64,000 nt of DNA from the NCBI GenBank assembly GCA_037127255.1, contig JBANSL010000019.1:14407001-14471000 (forward strand). Reading direction: 5' to 3'. The notes under the pieces are model-generated. The model was not told the DNA's origin. It did no database searches and saw nothing but the letters and a program-made list of their open reading frames with translations. The stretch comes from Persicaria tinctoria (lineage: Eukaryota; Streptophyta; Magnoliopsida; Caryophyllales; Polygonaceae). Made by a program: the position numbers and the translations under genes. This document shows, in pieces, positions 42,416 through 50,672 of the stretch (the first letter of the stretch is position 1; each line of letters starts with the position of its first letter).

Positions 42416-45400
42416 CTATATGGGGGGCTCGAGCAAGCCCGCCTTTGAGCGGCACTTGATGAGCTTCTCCTTTGACAAAGTCTTCGTCAGCATATCTGAT
42501 CCGTTGTCATTTGTGTGGATCTTCATGAGCTCAAAATCTTCATCTTCTACTCTTTCTCGAAGCCAATGATACCTTCTTCGGATGTGCTTGGTTCGAGAAT
42601 GGTATGCGGCATTCTTGGCAAGGTGGATGGCACTCTGATTGTCACAATAGAGTGGGTAGCTAGCTTGCTCCACTCCCAACTCCTCTAGGAAGTCTCTCAT
42701 CCATATCAGCTCCTTACCAGCTTCAACTGCAGCCATATACTCTGCTTCTGTCGTTGACAAAGCAACACACTTCTGCAGTCTCGATTGCCATGAGACTGCT
42801 CCCCCTGCGTATGTAATCAGATATCCAGATGTGGATCGACTCGTGTCAATATCACCTGACATGTCTGCATCTGTAAAACCATCAAGCATAGGTTTTCCAG
42901 GACCAAAGCACAAACACACTCTCGAAGTGCCTCTGAGATACTTGAGAATCCATTTCACTGCAGCCCAATGCTCCTTTCCAGGATTACTCATGAACCTGCT
43001 GATAACCCCAACTCCATAGGCGATGTCTGGCCTAGTGCAAACCATGGCATACATCAGACTACCAACGACTGAAGCATAAGGCACCTTCTTCATCTCCTGT
43101 TTCTCTTTCTCACTTGTAGGACACTGATCAGAACTCAGCTTCATGTTCACTGCAAGTGGAGAACTCACGGGTTTAGCCTTGTCCATGTTGAATCTTTGCA
43201 GCACCTTCTCAATGTATCTTTCTTGTGATATCCACAACTTCTGATTCTTTCTGTCACGGGTAATCTGCATACCCAAAATTTGTCTTGCAGGGCCAAGGTC
43301 CTTCATAGCAAAGGACTTCTTCAACGCAGTTTTCAAACTAGCAATCTTGTTGGTATCCCGACCAACAATAAGCATATCATCCACATAAAGCAAGAGAATC
43401 AGAAAGTCACATTCGGCGTAATTCTTCACAAACACGCAGTGGTCGGCATGTGTCTTGTGAAATTTGTGGTCGATCATAAAAGACTCGAACTTCTTGTACC
43501 ATTGCCGAGGCGCTTGTTTCAAACCATACAAGCTCTTTCTGAGACGACAAACCATCTTCTCTTTTCCCTTGACTTCAAAACCTTCAGGTTGCTCCATGTA
43601 GATTTCTTCTTCCAAATCACCATGAAGGAAGGCGGTTTTCACATCAAGCTGCTCGACCTCTAGGTCCATGCTAGCAGCCATGCCTAGAACAACCCGGATG
43701 GATGACATCTTCACAACTGGAGAGAAAATTTCATCGAAATCTACACCCTTTTTCTGCTCAAAACCCTTCACCACAACTCTGGCTTTGAACCTGGGAGGTG
43801 TACCATCTTCTCCAGACTTCAAACGAAAAACCCATTTGTTCTTGAGAGCTTTCTTGCCCTTAGGCAATTTCACCAAGTCATAGGTGTGGTTCTCATGCAA
43901 GGAACTCATCTCATCCTGCATGGCATTGTACCACTCTTTCTGATGCACATCTGACATAGCTTCCTCATAGCATTCAGGCTCTCCTGAATCAGTCAACAAC
44001 ACATAATCGTTGGTTGAGTATCGGGAGGAAGTCTGTCTCTCTCTGGTGGATCTTCTCAACTCAACTTCAGGTTGGATAGGGGGCTCCTCTTGTTGAGGTT
44101 GTGGAACTTCTGGTGGATCAACATCACCATCATCATGCTCACCTTCCTGCTGATTCTGAACTGAACTTCTCTGCACAACTTGAGGAAAAACGGGATCAAA
44201 TGTGACTGGAGCAGGAGAGGAAGACGACGGTCGCTGGAGCTTCCAGTCATCAATAGTCTTGTCTTCCATGAACACAACATCTCTGCTTCTGACCACTTTC
44301 TTGTCTGTAAGATCCCACAATCTGTACCCAAATTCATCCTCTGAGTACCCTAGGAAGATGCATGGCTTTGTCTTGCTATCAAGCTTGGATCTCTGATCTC
44401 TAGCAACATGAACATATGCTAGGCATCCAAAGACTCTCAAATGCTGGAAGGAAACATCTCTCCCAGTCCAAACCCTCTGTGGAACATCACCATCAAGAGG
44501 AACTGAAGGCGAGCGGTTGATGAGATACACAGCAGTCAACATTGCCTCCGCCCAATAGGACTTTGGCAGCTTTGCAGTCGACAACATACTTCTGACTCTT
44601 TCTGCTATGGTTCTGTTCATCCTCTCTGCAAGCCCATTCAGTTGTGGCGTCTTCGGAACTGTTTTCTCAAGCCTGATGCCCTGACTCTTGCAATACTGCT
44701 CAAACGGACCCCTGTACTCTCCACCATTATCTGATCTGACACACTTCAACTTCAAACCAGTCTCTCGTTCAACTCTGGCTTGGAACTCCTTAAAAACTGT
44801 CAGAACCTGATCTTTGCTTTTCAACACAAAAGCCCATAATTTTCTAGAGTAGTCATCAATAAAAGTGACAAAATATTGTGCTCCACCAAGTGATTTGCAA
44901 TCCATAGAGCACACATCAGTATGAACAAGATCTAATGCATGCTTTCTTCTAGATGGAGGTCGAGTATGAAATGCTACTCGATGTTGCTTTCCAGCTAGGC
45001 AATCAACACAAGGTTTGAGAGAAATACCTTGCATATACGGGAGAATGTCCTTCTTGGCAAGCATTTGCAAACCCCTCTCGCTCATGTGTCCAAGCCGCTT
45101 GTGCCATAGCTCTCCGGCACCATCATCAATCACATTTGCTTCTTCTCTGCAAATCTTGGCTTGCATCACATACATGGTATTTTGCTTCTTTGCCCGGGCT
45201 ACAATTAAGTTTCCCTTGGAGCACTTCCAAACACCGCCTTGTGCATTTTGAGCATACCCATCATCATCAAGTATCCCAGAAGATATCAAATTCAATCTGA
45301 TATCAGGAACATGGCGAACATTTCTCAAAATCAAACTGCAACCAGTGGATGTCAACAAACAAACTGTGCCCATGCCAACAATATTGGACACGCCATCATT

Positions 45401-46402
45401 TCCCATCCTCACACGGCCAAAATCTCCACAAGTGTAAGACGAGAAGTACTCCTTATGTGGAGTAATGTGATATGAAGCAGCTGAATCAACAATCCAAGTG
45501 CACTCACCACTTGCAAGATTCAAGGAACCTTCATCAGCCGCCACAAACAACTCCACTATGTCATCACTGATTGTAAGAGCGGCAGTGTCTTTATCTTCTT
45601 GATTTCTCGAAGTCTCTGACTTCTCAGGTTCTTTGCCTTTGTCCCTCTTGAAATTTCGGCAATACTTTTGAATGTGACCCGGCTTCTCACAATAATAGCA
45701 AATGTACTTGCTTCTAGACTTCGATCTCCCTTTGGACTTGTCTCTGTTCTGCTGTTGTCGTTGCTTACTCCTTCCTCTATTGTTACCAGAACCCTGCGTC
45801 ACATTAGCTTCTGACTGTGAGGAGACACCCATCTCCTTCCTTCTAGTCTCTTCGTTCAAAAGACTGGCTTTCACACATTCCATAGTCAGCTTGCCTTCCG
45901 GAGCGGAATTACTAAGTGACACGACAAGTGTGCCCCAACTATCCGGCAATGAGGAGAGAAGTAGTAGAGCCTGCAACTCATCATCTAACGACATTTTCGC
46001 AGAAGCTAACTGATTCACAAATCCCTGAAATGTGCTCAAATGCACAACAATGCTCTCACCATCTTTGTACTCCAATTTCACAAGCTTTCTCATCAATGAC
46101 GCCTTGTTGAGGGCATTCTTCCTCTCATACATCCCTTCAAGCTTATACCATAACTCATAAGCATTCGTGTCATTGGCAATATGCTGGAGCACACTCACAT
46201 CAACAAATTGTCTGATCGTAGCTACCGCTTTTCGATTCAGAATTTTCCATTCTACATCAATGACACCCGTTGGAATCTCTTTGTGCACAATCGGCTCATA
46301 CAAATCTTTCACATACAAAAGATCTTCCATCTTTATCTTCCAATCTGAGTAGTTGCCTGAATTCAACACAATCATTCCCTGAAAACTGTTCTTTTCCTCC
46401 AT
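42416..46402 (-). CDS. Ty1/copia Gag-Pol polyprotein, intact
   Basis: One uninterrupted frame of 1328 codons from ATG 46402. An upstream in-frame ATG at 46462 lies in the LTR and is unlikely to be the start. Domains run in copia order. Gag has a CCHC knuckle (CYYCEKPGHIQKYC, about 235-248). The aspartic protease has WIVDSAASYH (306-310; DSA instead of the usual DSG). Next are the gag-pre-integrase His/Cys region (LWHKRLGHM) and the integrase core with the D,D35E triad (about D496, D558, E594). Reverse transcriptase has LLYVDDMLIVG (YVDD about 1006-1009) and RNase H has SRSTSGY and STTEAEYMAA. Integrase before RT defines copia. All catalytic residues I can see are present, so the protein could be functional if transcribed. 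Confidence 0.95.
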   Translation of the reverse strand: MEEKNSFQGMIVLNSGNYSDWKIKMEDLLYVKDLYEPIVHKEIPTGVIDVEWKILNRKAVATIRQFVDVSVLQHIANDTNAYELWYKLEGMYERKNALNKASLMRKLVKLEYKDGESIVVHLSTFQGFVNQLASAKMSLDDELQALLLLSSLPDSWGTLVVSLSNSAPEGKLTMECVKASLLNEETRRKEMGVSSQSEANVTQGSGNNRGRSKQRQQQNRDKSKGRSKSRSKYICYYCEKPGHIQKYCRNFKRDKGKEPEKSETSRNQEDKDTAALTISDDIVELFVAADEGSLNLASGECTWIVDSAASYHITPHKEYFSSYTCGDFGRVRMGNDGVSNIVGMGTVCLLTSTGCSLILRNVRHVPDIRLNLISSGILDDDGYAQNAQGGVWKCSKGNLIVARAKKQNTMYVMQAKICREEANVIDDGAGELWHKRLGHMSERGLQMLAKKDILPYMQGISLKPCVDCLAGKQHRVAFHTRPPSRRKHALDLVHTDVCSMDCKSLGGAQYFVTFIDDYSRKLWAFVLKSKDQVLTVFKEFQARVERETGLKLKCVRSDNGGEYRGPFEQYCKSQGIRLEKTVPKTPQLNGLAERMNRTIAERVRSMLSTAKLPKSYWAEAMLTAVYLINRSPSVPLDGDVPQRVWTGRDVSFQHLRVFGCLAYVHVARDQRSKLDSKTKPCIFLGYSEDEFGYRLWDLTDKKVVRSRDVVFMEDKTIDDWKLQRPSSSSPAPVTFDPVFPQVVQRSSVQNQQEGEHDDGDVDPPEVPQPQQEEPPIQPEVELRRSTRERQTSSRYSTNDYVLLTDSGEPECYEEAMSDVHQKEWYNAMQDEMSSLHENHTYDLVKLPKGKKALKNKWVFRLKSGEDGTPPRFKARVVVKGFEQKKGVDFDEIFSPVVKMSSIRVVLGMAASMDLEVEQLDVKTAFLHGDLEEEIYMEQPEGFEVKGKEKMVCRLRKSLYGLKQAPRQWYKKFESFMIDHKFHKTHADHCVFVKNYAECDFLILLLYVDDMLIVGRDTNKIASLKTALKKSFAMKDLGPARQILGMQITRDRKNQKLWISQERYIEKVLQRFNMDKAKPVSSPLAVNMKLSSDQCPTSEKEKQEMKKVPYASVVGSLMYAMVCTRPDIAYGVGVISRFMSNPGKEHWAAVKWILKYLRGTSRVCLCFGPGKPMLDGFTDADMSGDIDTSRSTSGYLITYAGGAVSWQSRLQKCVALSTTEAEYMAAVEAGKELIWMRDFLEELGVEQASYPLYCDNQSAIHLAKNAAYHSRTKHIRRRYHWLRERVEDEDFELMKIHTNDNGSDMLTKTLSKEKLIKCRSKAGLLEPPI

Positions 46403-46414
46403 CCTAAACCAAAT

Positions 46415-46426
46415 GCTCTGACACCA
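46415..46426 (-). other. Primer binding site of the copia element
   Basis: Minus strand TGGTGTCAGAGC, three bases after the 5' LTR. It differs at one base from the initiator Met tRNA complement TGGTATCAGAGC. Confidence 0.8.
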
Positions 46427-46429
46427 GTC

Positions 46430-46539
46430 TGTTGTGCCGGGAAGCAAGGGGACGTCAGACACACCCCTTTAACACACACGAATCGGGATGGACAAGAACT
46501 GTAAACCAGAGAGCCAAACTCAAGCAACCCAAACCAACA
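46430..46539 (-). repeat. Copia 5' LTR remnant (110 bp)
   Basis: Begins TGTTGGTTTGGG on the minus strand and ends CGGCACAACA beside the primer binding site. It equals the last 110 bp of the 688-bp 3' LTR except for two substitutions. The flanking target duplication is intact, so its outer edge is at the original integration point. Confidence 0.9.
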
Positions 46540-46868
46540 GGTTGATGAAATCTTGGCCATACGGAAGGTAATCCGCCTTGAACAGGGTGGGCAAGTGATT
46601 GTTGTTGCCCACATCCATAATCGAATCGCCGAATACGACGATCGCGTGAACGAATGGCGCCCGAGTGCACCGAATTTGGTTGCAGAGAAGAATTGCCAAA
46701 AGAACGGCTACGAATTGTAAGTGTGATTGCTTCATCTTTCTATATTATCTCTTAAAATCTCTCAAATCCTCTCTCTGAAATTTGCCAAATAAAAGTAGCT
46801 TGCAATACAGAGACTTAGTTTGCTTGTATATTGTGAGTGTTCCTTCACTCAACTAGCTTGCTGCTTGC

Positions 46869-46877
46869 TTATATATA
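46869..46877 (-). promoter_or_regulatory. TATA box of the GDSL gene
   Basis: TATATATAA on the minus strand, about 135 bp upstream of the start codon at 46735. Confidence 0.6.
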
Positions 46878-46952
46878 GAGACTTAGCAAGTAAACTAAAG
46901 ATAAAAGTAGATAGATCAATTAAAATGCATGGAACCAATATGTAGGTAGTTT

Positions 46953-47100
46953 GATCATGAATCTCATTATCTCAATTTTTTGGTAGAGTGATCATGCATC
47001 TCATTTTGTCAGTTTTGTGGCAGAATGATCATGCATCTCATTAGCTCAATTTTGTAGTAGTTTAATCATGCATCTCATTATCTCGATTTTGTAGGATGGT
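46953..47100 (-). promoter_or_regulatory. Four 37-bp repeats with RY motifs, GDSL promoter
   Basis: GATCATGCATCTCATT-like units start at 46953, 46990, 47027 and 47064, an exact 37-bp period. Three of the four contain CATGCA, the core of the RY element bound by B3-domain factors in seed gene promoters. The array lies 220-365 bp upstream of the GDSL start codon. Regulation by B3 factors is an inference from the motif. Confidence 0.7.
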
Positions 47101-47900
47101 GGTAGGAAATGAAAAAAACATTGGATCAAAATGATATGTGATATTAGAAGGTAGTATTCAGGCTCGGCCCATAGAAAAGAGAAGATTGGGCTCTCGTCCA
47201 GGCCCAATAAGTTTTAGAGCCCAATAATTAAAAAAAAATCTATATAGATCAAAATATATTTAGGCCACATTTCTTTTTAAAAAACATCTGACCCACTTGG
47301 ATAATGGTGACTATTTTCGAGTTTGTCAATAGGCCATATTCCTTCTTTTTTTAATTCCTATAGGTACCAAATCTCTTAAATCACCACCAACAATTGACGA
47401 TTAATCCACCATTTAAGATTAATCCACACTAATGGTGGCAATTTGAAATTACAAGGTAATTTAGAGCAAAATAATGAATTTTTTTCATGAACATGAGTTA
47501 TTTTAAAATAAAAAATAAAATTCTAAATTATGAGGGTCCTTAGTTTTTATATGGACATTTTGCATGGATATACCAAAACCTTGCCAACTTTGCAAAAATG
47601 ACCCCGGCCTAAAATTTTTGCAAAGGAATGACATTATGTCATTCTTGCAAATTATTGGGCAAAGGTTAGAATGGGTTGCCTGTTACACATTGGAAAAGGA
47701 GGGAAAAAATTGGACAGGTGTCGATTGTATAGAGGGAGGGAGGTAATCATTTTGGCCAAAAAAAATTAAAAAAAGGAATGGTTGCAGAGTTACAGTGATG
47801 TATGTGAGAGAGGGATGAGAGAGGGTGTGGAAGCATGGAATGACAAGCATTAAATGCTAGGAGAGAGGGTGTCACATTTTCACAAAAACAATTCCCACCA
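47101..47900. other. Intergenic DNA left of the transposase-like unit
   Basis: No gene. From about 47540 the sequence (TATGGACATTTTGC, GCAAAAATGACCCC) has the look of a Mutator-type or Helitron left border, but no paired right border was found. The frame at 47564-47746 is not called. Confidence 0.35.
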
Positions 47901-47942
47901 AAACCACATGGAGGGAAAACACAGGGGGAATTTCAGAGGGAG

Positions 47943-47950
47943 TATAAAAG
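47943..47950 (+). promoter_or_regulatory. TATA box of the transposase-like unit
   Basis: TATAAAAG lies about 210 bp upstream of ATG 48155, in a purine-rich context. Confidence 0.65.
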
Positions 47951-48154
47951 GAGATGGGGGAGCTCGCCAGGTGGACACAAAAAGTGCAAAACATCTGCTT
48001 CTTCTCTATGGCTGCCATTAACGTCTAGTTGGAAGGATAAAACCCAGAAATTCTGTTACTAGCCAGGCAAAAGGAAATCATAGTCATCAACAGAATATAT
48101 GTAGCCATAGACAGGGATACACGTGACATCTGCAAAATCCAGACCTCAACGAAT

Positions 48155-48999
48155 ATGGGTAAGTACGGTTTATGTTTTGTATTCACATAATCACATGTAG
48201 TAAATTTTGCCCATCCTTCCCTTACCTCTAACAGATACTGAGAGGACCATATTAACCTCATAATTTCGCAGGGGAGAAAGGGGTGGTATTACTTACTCTC
48301 GTTTGCAATGGTCGATGGGAGCATCTCGAAGGAGGATGGGTGTATCAAGGTCAAAACGCCCACAAAATAATGCTCATAGAGGAGACCATGTCGTTTGGGT
48401 CCGTCAAGAGTAAGATAATGGAGAAGCTCGCGGTTGACCCAAGGTGCTTTGAGTTGGAGTTGAAATATCTATTCGATACGAAGACAGAGGGATGTTATCC
48501 GATTCAAGTGGATGATGAAAGTGATTGGGATGCTTTCAAGTACTGCAACTCAAGGGGTGGCGATGTCACATGGCCCCTTCCTTTGTACGCATCGGTGAAC
48601 GAAGGTCAAAGCCAACATGGAAGTCGCTCCATGGTTGGGAACATGGAACAACGCAGCAAATCACCAGGCGGAAACAACAGAACACTCGTAGTGGAAGAAG
48701 TTGGTTTGGTTGATATGACAGTCGATGGGTCCAACTCGCATCTTCTTCTGAATTCGGATAACGGCTCAGATAACACTATTGATAGCAAGGAAAATACTTC
48801 ATCTGACAAGGAAAATCACACTGCTGGCAAGGTCATCCAGACAGCTAGGAAAATCACATTGCGTGTCAATCAGGGAAACTTTGGGGTTTTGGTCGTTTCT
48901 TTTGTGCATAACTTGGCATTCGGTGTCACATATGTACGAGGTTTTTTTTACTATCTAGCCAATATAATATTTTCCCTAGCCATTCTCATTAATTACTAA
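48155..48999 (+). CDS. Two-exon protein: N-terminal PB1-like part of a Mutator transposase
   Basis: ATG 48155 plus one base forms a tiny coding exon (48155-48158) followed by a GT-AG intron (48159-48271). Exon 2 (48272-48999) continues in frame, giving 243 residues starting MGEKGVV. Residues 8-110 resemble the PB1-like N-terminal domain of plant MuDR/MULE transposases: LVCNGRWEH, GGWVYQG, FGSVKSKIMEKL, LKYLFDTK and SDWDAFKYC. The middle is Ser/Asn/Asp-rich and disordered. The C-terminal 45 residues are hydrophobic and may be intron-derived. No DDE transposase, zinc knuckle or TIRs were found. The TATA box and intact splice frame suggest it could be expressed; it may equally be a truncated transposon or cargo of the Helitron-like end at 50219. 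Confidence 0.6.
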
Positions 49000-50190
49000 G
49001 CCGATAACTGGGAATCCCTGATCACATTTTACATGTCTCAGAAACTGTGAACCGTAAGAAAACCGTCGACAATGAGGCAACATTAACCATAGCCATCTAC
49101 AACAAATATAACAAAGTCTCCAAAACCATACATATGTAGTCAACATCACAAGTTTCCAAATGTGGAAATGCTTAGAAATTGATGCCTAATTACATGTTGG
49201 AATGATTTGTTAAAATCCAATGTTTATAATCTATTTCCAAAAAAAAAGATTGAAATCTCGAATCCAATGTTTTTCTAGAATTTTTTTTCCATGACTGCCG
49301 ATTTATGTACCTAAGTTGTTATCCATTCACTTTAACTATCATATTTACTCATCTATATATATTCATAATGAAAGATAATAAGTACTTCACCTATTTTCAT
49401 CCACTTGCAGCGATTTATAATCTTCTGATTTCTGCTTCATCTTCATTCTTTTTCTACTTCTTCTCAACCCACATTTACTTACTAATGTTTTACATTTATG
49501 TATTTCAGGATCGTTGGCAATCTTCATTGTTTCCCCTTCTTGCACCCTCTCAGTATCATCTTCCCTATATTTTCATGTCTTTCAAATCACCTTCTTCTTC
49601 ATGTATTAGTATTGATTCAGTTTTTTATTGTTATTTTAGGTACGAACAGCGAAGATCATATATATCGATGAGCTTAATCCTACCAACAACAAAGGTAGCA
49701 TCTGAGTTTGTATTGTGTGCATGTTTGACAACATTAACTTTAAAAATAGACAGGAAATCATTTCAAAAGACTTGATATGTGTCGACGAAAAGTGTGTGTC
49801 ATTCTAATTTGTGGATTTTGTATATTTTTGTGGAACATATCAATGTTGGCAAACATTCATTCTATTTTCTTCGGGGTAATAAAGTTCATGCCTCCATAAG
49901 GTGACCATTGATCAAAACGTTTGTGTGCATATCAAAATATGACATGTTCAAGATATCAAATTTCACTTTGATATATAAAGTATATTTACCAATATCTTCA
50001 TTCCTCCCACCCCCATAAGGTTATCTTCTCTACTAACACAGACGACAAAGAAATAACCGAAGTTTCAATCTCAAGGGATTCTTTTCAAGAATAAGTGCAT
50101 TCTACACCCAATAATTTCAACATAATCGGTTATAAGAGGGCGATAAATTATGATAATATCTTCTAAAATATATAATATATTTTACAAATC
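49000..50190. other. Non-coding DNA between transposase-like unit and Helitron end
   Basis: AT-rich sequence. The long frame at 49305-49775 is rich in Phe, Tyr, Leu and Ser with no domain and starts inside pyrimidine-rich DNA; it is not called. Confidence 0.4.
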
Positions 50191-50220
50191 TCGTACGTTA
50201 CGCACGGGTACTGCGCTAGT
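50190..50220 (+). mobile_element. Helitron-like 3' terminus upstream of ALB3
   Basis: A hairpin CGTACG-TTA-CGCACG (50192-50206, one mismatch) is followed nine bases later by CTAG (50216-50219) and T. This is the standard Helitron 3' end. The 5' end is unknown; it may be as far left as about 47540, which would place the Mutator-derived unit inside. No Rep/helicase was found. Confidence 0.65.
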
Positions 50221-50672
50221 ATGGTCCTAAAGCTAGATCTCAAGGAGTATTTTAGGCATTGTTCGCCTTGTGCTTGGACCTGAAAGGAGGAAGAGATCCC
50301 CGTACAACCTTCCTTCAACTTGTCTTTGACCGAGCCAGTCGAGCGGTGCGGTCCGGGTTCTGACAATTGCACTTGAAAGGCCCATTCAATTTATTTCGGC
50401 CCAGCCCTCAGAAGGCCCATATATGTCGACCCAACTACATCCTCTTCTGATTAAGCCGGAGGGCCAACCTGGCTTCTGATATTTGGAATTCGGAAAGATG
50501 TAATTGATTGGCCATCGCACATTCGCATCTTGTTGACTCCTCTCCTCAAAACTTTACGGATAATCTGCCGAAAACTGACGATATTTCCCACCTTTCTCCC
50601 CCACAAATCTCTTCTCTTCCTAATTCCTATCCATGAGATTCTGAGCACCGCCTCGCTCTGATTTCTCCCTCC

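Larger units (their letters stand above)
41712..46539 (-). mobile_element. Ty1/copia retrotransposon, coding-intact, 5' LTR deleted
   Basis: A 4.8-kb element on the minus strand inserted in the GDSL gene, with perfect 5-bp GGTTG target duplications. The order is a short 5' LTR (110 bp), primer binding site, uninterrupted gag-pol, polypurine tract and full 3' LTR (688 bp). The 5' LTR lacks 578 bp compared with the 3' LTR, including all of the expected U3 promoter. The deleted segment starts and ends at the repeat TGTTGG, so it could have been lost by recombination between these 6-bp repeats. With its coding region intact but no 5' promoter, the copy is probably silent unless driven from the flank. 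Confidence 0.9.
40463..46735 (-). pseudogene. GDSL esterase/lipase gene broken by copia insertion
   Basis: A five-exon gene on the minus strand. Exon 1 is 46735-46540 plus 41706-41656 (split by the retrotransposon); the others are 41553-41411, 41328-41104, 41010-40755 and 40662-40463, with GT-AG borders. Without the insert it would encode 356 residues, normal for the family. It has a signal peptide (about 1-24), block I VVFGDSIMDVGNNN (nucleophile Ser), PTGRFCNGKLAIDF, block III GAGSSDFV and block V FWDSVPPS. GDSL enzymes are secreted hydrolases of esters and lipids. Block V normally reads DxxH, but the catalytic His is Pro here (CCC), so activity was probably lost independently of the insertion. 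The insertion lies between QDFIN and HTPTGRF and must block normal expression. A TATA box lies about 135 bp upstream. Confidence 0.9.

Noticed and set aside
43280..46352. Plus-strand frames inside the copia element
   Set aside because: Antisense shadows of the intact minus-strand gag-pol frame.
49305..49775. 156-codon frame rich in Phe, Tyr and Ser
   Set aside because: Low-complexity translation of pyrimidine-rich DNA, no domain, no promoter or splice context.
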